A stretch of 64,000 nucleotides of DNA from Pyropia yezoensis (Eukaryota; Rhodophyta; Bangiophyceae; Bangiales; Bangiaceae): contig CM020618.1 in NCBI GenBank assembly GCA_009829735.1, forward strand, positions 2,974,882 to 3,038,881, given 5' to 3'. The position numbers were made by a program, and so were the translations under genes. A model generated the notes under the pieces. The model was not told the DNA's origin, ran no database searches, and saw nothing but the letters and a program-made list of their open reading frames with translations. Of this stretch, positions 10,700 through 20,291 are shown in pieces; the stretch's first letter is position 1; the number at the start of each line of letters is the position of its first letter.

Positions 10700-11898
10700 G
10701 CCGCTACCACCGCCACCCCCATCAGCGAGGCCGAGGAAAGGCGCGACCAGCTCTGCCAGGCAGTCGGCCCGGACGCCGTGCGCGGCCAGCCACCCCCCCC
10801 CCCCCCCCCCGTGGCCACCCGCCCCAGCCCCGCCCGCCGCAGCAGGTGGCCGACGGTCACCCCCCGGCGGGCGGCGCGGGCGGTCGCCACCGCCGCGAGG
10901 CGGGCGGCCGTCTCGGCCGCCGCGGCGGTCAGGCCCGCCAGGGAGGTGCCGTAGGAAAAAAAGGCGCCCACGCGGGTGCCCACCGCCGTGGCCACCCCGT
11001 TGGCCGCCCGCAGGCACCGCCGCGGCGGCACCACCCCGCCGCCCGTCAGCAGGACCGTCAGCGCGAGCGCGACCGCCGCGGCCACCGGGTGCCGCCGCAC
11101 CGCCCGGGGCGTCTGGCCGGCGGCTGCGGCGGTGGCGAGCCGCACCGCCACCCCCACCGCCGCCGCCCCCACCGCCCGCAGCACGCCGCACGCGGGGCGG
11201 GAGGCGGCGGCCTCGTCGGCCCACCGGGACCGCCCGAGGCAGACGGCCCACGCGTCGCGCCGATAGTCCCAGGTGCCCACCGACCGCGGGGTGGCCGCCG
11301 CGAGCGGCCGCGGCGACAAGCCCGCGGGGGACAGCGCGGGCGCCACCCCGGAACGGGCCAGCAGGGCGCCCAGGAGCGGCGCGGTGCCCAGCGGGATGGC
11401 GGGGAGGGTGCCCACCTCGACGGCCACCCCGCCGGCGGCGGTCGGCGGGTGGGCGGCGATGAACTTGTTGCCGCCCACCACGGGGCGCGCCTCAAAGATG
11501 GTAATCTGTTTTGGCAGCGCGGGGGGGGGGGCGGGGGAGAGGAGAGCCAGCAAAGACACCCAGCCGCCGTCCCACGAGAAGAAAACGCCAAGCGCACACG
11601 CAACCGCTCAGACCGCCCGCCGGCGTCAGTCGCACCGCCTCCCCGGCTGGCAGCCCTATTCCCAACCCCCCCACGCCCCACCCTTCCCGCGCGCTCCTCC
11701 CCCCAACACCCACCTGCGCCCCCCGACTTAGTTGCCACCCAACAAACGTCCACCCACCACTCTACGTACCTCCATCTCCTCGTCGGCACCCGGCGCACTC
11801 GCCGCCCACCGGCGCGCCCGGTTGGCCTCCCCCACCTCCCGCAGGCAGTAGGCGGTCGCGGCGCCAGTCAGGTTGCCCCCAATAATGGCCACCTTCAT
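9479..11898 (-). CDS. prenylcysteine-oxidase-like FAD protein, two exons
   Basis: Exon 1 (11770-11898) encodes 43 residues beginning MKVAIIGGNLTGAATAYCLR, a Rossmann dinucleotide-binding start. The intron 11506-11769 runs GTACGT...CAG in phase 0. Exon 2 (9479-11505) opens ITIFEARPVVGGNKFI, the second beta strand with acidic end that binds FAD ribose. Later blocks (AELVAPFLGLADGG; ARLVDCPAAGGLAAAV; GATVEVGARVTAVDAAPGF; the C-terminal VEVDVLGAANAASLFGDD) align in order with prenylcysteine oxidase, a lysosomal/secretory enzyme that oxidatively cleaves prenylcysteine thioethers. The second Gly of GxGxxG is Asn. No signal peptide precedes the Rossmann strand. A (CCA)n repeat at 10036-10112 encodes a long poly-Gly insert. 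The frame changes once within the C-run at 10792-10810, probably a sequence-length error. The family is fairly sure; the exact substrate is not. Confidence 0.6.
10036..10112. repeat. (CCA)n trinucleotide repeat inside a coding exon
   Basis: About 25 consecutive ACC/CCA units are read on the minus strand as GGT codons. They give a poly-Gly insert in the oxidase-like protein, extended by neighbouring GGC-type codons. Confidence 0.8.
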
Positions 11899-13395
11899 GG
11901 TGGCAAAGTGAGGGGGAAGGGGGGGGGGACAAGAGGTGAGGGGGAAGGGGGGGGGGACAAGAGGGTGGGAAACCACCCGTCGCGTGAGCTACCCGCCGCC
12001 CACCACCCCCTTCCCCCCCCCACCCCCCTCCCTTTCCAGAGAGGGAGAAGACAGCCACACCAGAAAAATAGATAAACGCGAGGGGGGGTGGGGACAGAGG
12101 GAGGACTCGCCGTCGTCGGGGAGTAAAGAACAGGTGACGCCACCCTCCCGCGTCCCTGGGGAGGACAGCCAACCAATCAAGCACAGGAGAGAAGAGTGGG
12201 GTGAGCAGGGATAACGCCGTGAGGAGAGAGGCCAAGGAGGAGCGGGGGGTGGGATGGGCCCGGGGGGGGGTCAGGGGAGCGAGCAAGGAAGCGAGACGCG
12301 CCCCCCGCCCCCCCCCTTCCCCCCCCCCCCCCCCCACCCACCCCGCTCCACTCGTTGCACCCAGCCACACCAGCGGGGGGCGGGCGATCACCCGCACCCC
12401 CCCCCACTCCTTTAGGCGTGCCCCCCCCCCTGATTCGACCGAATCCGCGGGGTAACGGCAGGCCGTCGACGCCGCCGCGGCCCGCAGCCCCCCCCTCCCC
12501 CCCTCTCCCGTGCGTGCCGTCGCCGGCGCTGCTGCCCACCACCGGCGCACCCCCCCCTCCCCCCCTCCTCCCTCCCTTTCAGCCGCCGCCGCCAACCACC
12601 GACCGCCTCCGCTGGTGGCTGCCGCCAGCCAACAACTCCCCCCCCCCCCCCCCCCCCCCCCGGGGGCAAGGGGGGGGGCCCCCCCCCCCCCCCCCCCCGC
12701 CCCCTTTGACCTCTCCCCTCGCTGCGCACGCCGCGACGCCGGGCTCACCGTCGGTGGCTCCCCACTGGGTCGCCCGCCCCCAGCGGCGGTGGAGGCAGGG
12801 AGGGGGGGGGGTTGTGAGGGAGGGGGGCTGGGAGACGGCGCCCCCGCCGCTGCCGCGGTGAGACTGCGACCGGTGGCGGTGGTGGTGGCGGTGACGATGG
12901 CGGTGGCGGTGGCGGTGGCGGGGGCGGTGGCGGTGGCGGTGGCGGTGGCGGCAAAGGTGGCGGCAAAGGTGACGGCGGCGGCGGGCATGGGCGGCGGCGG
13001 CGGCGGCAACCCCCCCCCCCCCCCCTCCGCCCCGCCCCGGGCGCCCCCGTTGGTGTTTGGCTGTGCCATTCCTCCCCCGGCTGGGGCCCCGCGACGCCCA
13101 CGACGGCGCGCGCCGGCCGCCGTGCCCCACCACCCAGACCCCCCGCCCCCCTCTTCCTCTCACCCCTGCCTATCCCCATCCCCTTTGGCTCCCCCCTCCC
13201 CACCGTGCGTGCCTGCCGCGGGGTCCGTCCCCGCGGTCTCAGCCCCTGCTGCCTGGCCTGCGGACCTCCCGCAGCGCGCGGGGTGGGGCGGGACGGCCCA
13301 CGGCGGCTCCCTCCGACCTCTCCCCACCCCCAACACCACTGTTGTGCGCCTGTCCCCCCGCACACGCCGCGCGAGTGGGAGCACAACCGCCCAAG

Positions 13396-13437
<42 letters not shown>
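13396..13437. repeat. 42-base uninterrupted C homopolymer
   Basis: Forty-two consecutive C residues, the longest homopolymer in the window. The C strand could form an i-motif and the G strand stacked quadruplexes. It is also a likely source of length error. Confidence 0.9.
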
Positions 13438-13440
<3 letters not shown>

Positions 13441-13900
13441 CCACCCCACCCCTGCCTCAAAAAGCCTCTCCCCATGATGCCATGGCCACCGAGCCGGGGC
13501 ACGGGTGGTGGCGGCGGTAAAAGCGGGACGGAGGGGAAGGGGCGGGGGGGGGGGGGTGGGCGTTGCGGTGGGGCGCAGACCGGCCTGGCCTCCACACCCA
13601 CCCGCCCGCCTCCCCCCCAGGGCGCACGGCGCGTGGGCGTGCGGCGGGACGGGCGGCGGCGGAGCGGCAGCAGCCGGCAGCACCGGGGACGGCGGGGATG
13701 GTGGTGGTGGTGGTGGTGGCGGCGGCGGTCGCGGCGGCGGGCAACGGCGGCTGCCCAGCCGGCTCGGAGCAGCACAAAGGGGGGCAAGGGGCGGTGGGAT
13801 GGGCGGGTTGCCAGAGGGGCTCGCGCTCGCCGGCCGCGGGCGGGCCCCCCATCCCCCCCCGCCTCCTCCCTTCCCCCCCCCCCCGAGCAGGGGTTCCACG

Positions 13901-13918
13901 CGGTACTGTACAGTACCG
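13901..13918. promoter_or_regulatory. perfect 18-bp palindrome containing GTACTGTAC
   Basis: CGGTACTGTACAGTACCG is its own reverse complement. It holds one of five exact copies of the 9-mer GTACTGTAC (or its complement GTACAGTAC) found in spacers here. It lies about 70 bases 3' of the dehydrogenase-like gene's tentative end. A regulatory role is inference. Confidence 0.4.
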
Positions 13919-13985
13919 TCGCGACCGCCCCCACGCCTGCGCGTCCCCGCCCGGTGCACAAAGCGTCGTGACACACGCGGCGGCC

Positions 13986-15613
13986 CTAGCCCGCGGTGGC
14001 GCCCCCCCCCCCCCCCCCCCCCTCCCCGCTCGCGCGGCGAGCCCCCCCCCCCCCAATGACATTGGCCACCGGCGGCTCCCCCCGTGCGGGCGGGCCCGCG
14101 GCGGGCGCCGCCGCGGCGGGCGGGGGGAACCCCCCCCCCCCGCCCCCCCCCCCCCCCCGCCGGCGGGTGCCGCCGGCGGTGCCGCACGGCGGCAACCACC
14201 CCCCCCAGGCACGCGGCCGCGACGGCGCGGACCACCTCCTCCGCGCCGCCAACGCCGCCAACGCTCAGCCGCACCCGCTCCAGCGCCTGCAGCCGCGCGC
14301 ACAGCGGGGTCTGCACAAACGCGCCGCCGCCGCGGCCGGCGCCGCCGCCACCGCCGCCACCGCCGCCACCGCCACCGCCGCCGCCGCCGCCGACACCGCC
14401 ACCGCCACCGCCGCCACCGCCAGCAGCGTGTCCCCCCTCCCCGCCCCCCCGGGCGGTGGCAGCGGCGACCGGCGGGGCGGCGCGCTCAAACAGCTGCCCC
14501 CCCCCCCCCGTGGCGGCGTCCACCTCCACGTCCACCGCGAGGCCGCCGAGGTGGCCCCCCTCCACCGCCGCCGCGGCGGCAGCCAGGTCCACCGCCGCGG
14601 CGGGCGCCACGAGCACCGCCCCCGGGCAGAGGCGCCGCAGCAGCGGGGGGGTGAGCAGCGGGGTGGTGGACGGCAGCCCGGGGGGGGGGACCGCCACCAC
14701 GACCGCCGCGGCGGCGAGCGCGGCGCCCAGCGCCACGCCCGTCACGATGCGGGGGGGGGGGGCGGGGGAGGGGGGGGGAGCGGCGACATGGGGGGGAGGG
14801 GAGGGAGTGTGGTGGGCGGCGACGGCGTCCCCGACGCGGCCGCCGACAGCGTCACACCGCCAACCGCGCCACGGCCGCCGCCGCTGCCGACACCACGGCC
14901 ACCACCGCCACGGCCACCGCCGCCGCCGCCGCCGCCGCCGCTACCGCCGCCGCCGCCGCCGCCGCCGCTGCCGCCAGGGGTGCTGCCCGCGGCGCTGCCA
15001 CTGGCGGTACGGCCATGTCGCCCGCTCCCCCCCGGGGGCGACGGCGGCGACGAGGCGGGTGACGGCGTCGCTGGGGAGGCGCCCACGGGCGGCGTCGGCC
15101 CCGTCGTTGGGGTGACCCCCGACGGCGTGGACGGGGTGCCAAAGCCAGCCCCCCCGCCGACCACCCCCACCAACGGAGACCGCGGCGATGCCGCCGCCGC
15201 CGGCACCCCCCCGCCCACCACGCCCGGGGGGCACACGACGAGCACTGCGCCCGCGCCGGCGGCGAGGAACATGCCCGCCATCCGGTCAACAACACCCCCC
15301 GGCGTGGGCGCCCCAATGACCGCCACCGTCTTGCCCGCCACGCCCGTCGCGTCGGCGGCGGTCACCGCCACCGTCGCCGTCGCCGCCGACGTGGACGGTG
15401 CGGGCGCGGTTGCGCTCGGTGCGGCGGGCGCCGGTGGCGGGGCGGTGGCGGCGAGGGAGAGGGCGCTGCTGACGCCCCACTCGGCGGCGGCGGTGGCCAC
15501 CTCTGCGGCGAGGGCCCCCCGGGGCAACGCGAGGACCGACACCCCCGCCGCCCGCGCGGCGGCCGCGTCGAGGCCGCCCAACCCACCAGCCGCGGGCTGC
15601 GCGTCTCTGCCCC

Positions 15614-15644
<31 letters not shown>

Positions 15645-16257
15645 GCCGCCGCTGCTGCCGCCGCCGCGCCCCACCACCACCCCCCCCTTGGGCGCCCCCG
15701 CCCAGCCGCGGATGCCCACCACCCGGATGCCCGCCGCGGCGAGCGCGGCCAGGACGGGCGGCGACAGGTCGTCGCGGGGGGCGACAAGCGCCGCCGACGC
15801 ACCCGACGCGCCCGCGGCGGTGGCGGCGGCGGGGGAGAGGGCGGCGGGCTGGAAGGCGAGCGTCGGCGCGGGGGGGGGAAGTCGGGGAGGGATGGATGTT
15901 AGCGCCGTAATTTCGGGGGGGGTCGCGCTGCGTACGGGGAAGGGGAGAGGGAGCGGGAGGGAAGGGGTGGAAGGACGCCAGTCAGCGACAGACGCTCCAG
16001 GAGCGATGGGGCAGGGAGAAGGGAGGGGAGGACAGTTAGCCAACGATTCCAGCACATGCAAAGGAAGCACCCCCACGGGCAGAGGAAAACAAACACACAC
16101 ACAACAGAGCCAGGCAGCGTCGAAAGGGTGCCGTGCGGCGGCTCGCAAGGGGGGGGTGCGGCGCAGCGGCGGGGGTGGGGGGGGCACGGAGAGCGTACCC
16201 AAAGACCGCCACAATGATGGGCGCCTCAGCGGAAGCGGGCGCCGACGCTGCCGCCAT
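13986..16257 (-). CDS. D-isomer 2-hydroxyacid dehydrogenase-like protein, probably non-catalytic
   Basis: Exon 1 (16199-16257) reads MAAASAPASAEAPIIVAVF. The intron 15928-16198 is GTACGC...CAG. Exon 2 continues in phase through blocks that align in order with the D-lactate/2-hydroxyacid dehydrogenase fold: DDLSPPVLAALAAAGIRVVG; the Rossmann strand KTVAVIGAPTPGG; LLRRLCPGAVLVAPAAAVDL; GGHLGGLAVDVEVD; PLCARLQALERVRLSVGG. Key residues are lost: GxGxxG is GAPTPG, the catalytic Arg (in SRG) is Ala, the Glu is not retained, and the GHQ-type His is Gly. Long Gly/Pro inserts separate the blocks. The frame changes at a C/G-run near 14751-14775, and the C-terminus beyond ~14240 is uncertain because of further G-runs. 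The fold call is fairly firm. Lack of activity is inference. Confidence 0.55.
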
Positions 16258-17357
16258 GGTGACCAGAGGGAGGGGACGTCCGCAGCGGCCGCAGTCGCCG
16301 CCGGTCACCGACCGTCACCGACCGCGGCCGCAACGAATGCAGCGGTAAACCCCAGGGGGGAAAGGGCGGGGGGCGTGACGGCGGCGACACGGCGCTGCGG
16401 CGGGCGGGCGTCCCATGGGCGGCGGCCGCCCGGCCGCCCCCCGCCAGCGACGTGCGCGACGTTTGTACCCCCGACCGATGGGGGGCCGGGATGGGACAAT
16501 CGTCAGAAATGGGGGGAATGGAGGGAGAAAGTGGGATGGGTGGGGGAAGGACGGCGGGCGGCAGGTGGGAGGGACGGCGGGCGGCAGGGGGGAGGGACGG
16601 CGGGCGGCAGGGGGGAGGGACGGCGGGGCGACGGGGGTACGGCCGGAAGCGGGGGCACAGGGGGGATGAGGATGTGGCACAGATGCGGGCGCGGACGGGT
16701 CGTGTGCTCGATCGCGGCGGCCTTGACCGTGCGCGCGACGTCGTCGAGGCGTGGCAGAGCGCTTCTTGGTCCGAGCCGCGTCAATTGTTGTAAACCAAAT
16801 ACTCTTCATGGTCTGTGTCCTGCACAGTTCACCTTCTGTCACGGATGGACTTGCGGGGACGCAGCGTCCACATTCGGATGGGACGGTGCATGCTCTCTTT
16901 TGGATCAGATACTTACACAGGTCATCTTGGCGCGACGGCCGGACGCAACCGAGCCATGGCCGCATCCGACCCCACCTCGGCCTGACTTTTGGGAAACAAG
17001 AGCTTCCACGTGTTGGTGAGGGTATAAGTGGCTCCGAACTTGCGCATCCAGACCGGTGCGGCCACATGCAAGGCCCAGTGCAAGTACCAGCACCTCCATA
17101 CCACTTGACCGCGGGCGCCCCCTTGGTCACTCGGCTGTCGGAGGGGGGCAGTTGCGCGCCTTTTGCGGTCGCCCTCGCACGTCCGGCGCCCTGTTCCTCG
17201 ACAGCCGCCGTCCTCGGCCGGTGTGCACACCCCACGCCCGTCGCCTGACTTTCCCCCTTGTTCCTTGCGTCACCCCTCTCCCTTTTTCTTTGCCACTTCT
17301 TTTTTGCCGTTGCAACCGTCTGTTTTTCGTGGCGACCCCTTGCACTGGTGGGCTGTC
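16258..17357. promoter_or_regulatory. divergent intergenic region between the dehydrogenase-like gene and RAD52
   Basis: The 1.1 kb lies between two divergent starts. From 16545 to 16630 a GGAGGGACGGCGGGCGGCAG unit of about 26-27 bases is repeated three times. From 16780 to 17100 the DNA is less GC-rich and more complex, but I see no convincing exon. From 17255 to 17330 the plus strand is pyrimidine-rich (TTCTTTGCCACTTCTTTTTT), the likely core promoter side of RAD52. Confidence 0.4.
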
Positions 17358-19378
17358 ATGGCCGACGATGAGCACCCATGGCCCGGTGGTGACGGTGGCG
17401 GTGGTGGTGGCGGCGGCGACGGCGGCGGCGACGACGGCAGCGGCTTTGGCGGCGGCGGTGGCGGCGGCGGCGCTGGTGGTGGTGGTGGTTCAGCTGCGTC
17501 AGGCCCGTTCCCTCCCCCCCCCCCACCCCCGGCTGCCTTTGCCGACGCCGCCTTTTCCCGGCACGATGCCGAGCGTATCGGACGAATGCTGGACCGCCGG
17601 CTGACGAAGAGCGATTGTAAGCAGCGTGCGGGTCCCAGCGGCCGCAAGCTCACCTACCTGGAGAGCTGGAAGGTGATTGACCTGGCCAACAAGATCTTTG
17701 GGTGGGACGGCTGGAGCTGTGAGGGTACGTTTTTGAGGTGCGACTGTTCTGGGGGATGATGGGCGCGGCTGGGGCGGCGGGGGGGGAGTACGGAGACGAC
17801 CGTGTCTGCACTCTTTGGCGGGCTTGGAGGGATGGGCTGAAGTTATGTGCGGTGTATGCGGAGTGGTGGGTGGCTTCTTTGAGTGATCAGCAGTGCATGT
17901 AGTGCGCTTCCCCTTGCGCGCTACCGTCCAAGAGCAGCATATCCTGACATGGTACTGCGTCTCTCTGCCTTCCGGTGCGCATCCTACCACTGCTGCATGC
18001 ATTTTTCGTTTCGCTTCATGCATTCTTCGTTCCGCACCATACCCCTTCTCCTCCCCCCTTCTCTAACCGCGCGGCAGTGGTGTCCTCGGATTTGGACTTT
18101 GTGGAGATGACCCCCCCCCGCGGCTGGTCTGCCCACTCGACCGTTGTACTCAAAGTGACGGTCCGTGGCGGCCAGTGCCACATGGACTGCGGGACGGGGT
18201 CGACGGAGAACCAGCGCACCAAGTCTGACGCAATCAGCTTGGCGCGTAAGGAAGCGTTTACGGACGCCCGCAAGCGTGCGCTCAAGAACTTTGGCAACGC
18301 CCTCGGCAACAGCCTCTACGACCGGGAACACCTGCAGTACATGCAGTCGGCGCGGGCAGCGCAGTACGCTGCCATGGACAGTGTCACGGACGCGGTGATG
18401 CGGGAGCCAATGGGGGGGATGCCAGGGGGAGCGGGAGGTGCTGCGGCTGCCATGGCGGCCGGCGCATCGCCTGTGACGCCGCGCGGGGGGGGGGGGGGGC
18501 GTGGCACGGCGGGTGCCAACGGTGGCGGTGGCGGCGGCGCGTTTGCGCCCGGCAGCGGCGTTGGCTCCAAGCCTGAGGCGCAGGTGGGGGCGCGCCGGGC
18601 CAACCAGTTTGGCGGCGGCGGCGGCGGCGGCGGCATCGGGCGTGGTCGGCCCGCTGGGGGTGTGGGGATGAAGATGGGTGGTGGTGGTGGCGGCTCTGCT
18701 GCGCCGCGCGGGATTGGTGTCCCCGCCGCGATGGGCAGTCGTGGCGGTGGCATTGGCGGCGGCCCCGGCGGTGGCGGCGGCGGCGGCATGGGCGGCGGCC
18801 CCGGCGGCGGAATGGGCGGCACCAAGCGGGCACTGCCGTTTGAAGAGCCACCCGGCGGCGGCAGCGGCGGCGGCATGGGTCGCCAGGGCTACCCCCCGGC
18901 AGCGCGGGGAAGTGGCGGCGGCGCTGCACCGGCCCCGTCGCCAATACGGGGGCCCTCTGGGGCCACCGCCCCCAAGGACGCAGGGATGCCCCACCCGGGG
19001 GCGGCGGCCGGGTCTGCCGTGCCCGGCATGATGAATCATCTGCGCGCGCAAAAGGCTCGTGCCGACGGCGCCGCCGGCGGTGCGCTCGGCGGTGGTGGCG
19101 GCGGCGGTGGTGGCGGCGGCGGCGGGGGTGGCGGGATGGGCGTCCCGCCCAGTGGGCGCCTCAAGCCCCCGCCACGAGGAATTGGCATGGGGGCACCGGC
19201 GCCGCCACGGGCCCCCCAGTTCCTCCCCCGCCCCGTGGGCGGGTGCTCCCAGGCGGGGCCACCACCTGGCAAGCAACCGCGGCCGACGGGCGGGCTGGCA
19301 GACGACGAGGCCACCCTGGCGCGGCTGGTTGGCGATGGCGCCTTTGATTTGGACGATCCGTGTACGGCGTCCAGTTGA
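17358..19378 (+). CDS. RAD52: DNA repair/recombination protein RAD52, two exons
   Basis: Exon 1 (17358-17724) and exon 2 (18078-19378) join in phase across a GTACGT...CAG intron to give 555 residues. After an acidic/Gly-rich start, residues ~65-205 match the RAD52 N-terminal ring domain in order: SRHDAERIGRMLDRRLTKSD; LTYLESWKVIDLANKIFGWD; SDLDFVEMTPP; the KV-VRGGQCHMDCGTG strand; SLARKEAFTDARKRALKNFG; GNALGNSLYD. RAD52 anneals single strands and loads RAD51 in nuclear homologous recombination. The C-terminal ~340 residues are Gly/Pro/Met-rich low complexity, and no RAD51- or RPA-binding motif is evident. The length is near that of metazoan and fungal RAD52, but the tail is unrelated. I chose the ATG in GCTGTCATGG. 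An upstream in-frame ATG at 17163 would add only low-complexity residues. Confidence 0.88.
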
Positions 19379-20291
19379 CCACCCCGTGGGGGCGCCATGG
19401 GGGGGGGGGGAACGGTAGACGGGGCTGTGCCCCGTTGCGCGCGGCGCGGCCCAGAGGGAGGCAGCGGCTCCCCTGCTGCTGGCCGCCATGTGGGTTGTAC
19501 GCAGGCGACTGCCCGCGCACCGTTATCTTGCACAGGGGAGGTCTTGTTTTGTTTTGGTGCGCCCCGTTGTCTGCACTCAACCGTCCTCTTTTTCTTTGTG
19601 CTGGCTGTGCGGGGGGGGGTCTTGCCAACAGTTCGTTTTGATGTCCCCGCCGGACACCCGTCCCGTGGCAGGTGTGGCCCCTTCCCCCTTCCGGCCTCGA
19701 GGGGGAGGGCTGCACAACCAGTCGTCCTCCCGCCGTGCCATACCCTCTCCCCTACCCATCCGGCAGTGGCACCTGCCGTTTGCACCTAAAACTGGCTGGG
19801 GACTCCTGCCGAGCCAACCGGCTGTGCCCCCTCAGGACCCAGGTGTATGAAGTCCTCTACTGCCGTGTTCTTGTCGAATGCTGTGACAGTGGGGGCTTCA
19901 CGTCGAGGACCGCGACGCCAGGCATGGTCTCACCACGACGGCCGACATGCCCACCACCCGCGCGCCGTCTAGGGTTGCGTAGCGGCCATAACCCCAAACC
20001 CGCCCCTCTGGTGTGGATGTCAATAACCGCTGCCACGGAGGAGCAAACAAGAGAAGAGGGAAAAAAATACGATTGCAACGGGAGCAGCCATGGCAAGGGC
20101 CGCGCGCGCACACAGCAAGAGAATACAAAAACTGTGCGGCGCGCGGCGCAAACAGAAGAGAGGGATTAAGACAAACGCGGCCAAGCAAAAACAAAAGAAC
20201 AGAAGAAATGGCGGGTCCCCCACGCACGTGTGCCCGCCGCCTAACCCCTCCGCGCTCCACGTCCCCCCCCCCGCCCTCCCTACCCGGCCCA
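19379..20291. other. 3'-3' spacer after RAD52
   Basis: This spacer separates convergent genes. Composition is mixed, with A-rich patches at 20030-20200. No gene or repeat is supported. Confidence 0.45.

Larger units (their letters stand above)
11899..13985. other. spacer with long C-runs and GGT/GGC repeats
   Basis: Directly upstream of the oxidase-like start (11899-11990) the coding strand is pyrimidine-rich. The rest is low complexity, with C-runs near 12318, 12638-12660, 12680-12697 and 13396-13437 and a GGCGGT repeat near 12868-12990. Its long frames consist of Pro/Gly/Arg in all phases. I see no gene, but such sequence could hide short exons. Confidence 0.4.

Noticed and set aside
13996-17019. 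1007-residue plus-strand open frame across the dehydrogenase-like gene
   Set aside because: It is antisense to blocks that align with a known fold, consists of Pro/Arg/Gly/Ala low complexity and has no motif. Extreme GC suppresses stops on both strands.
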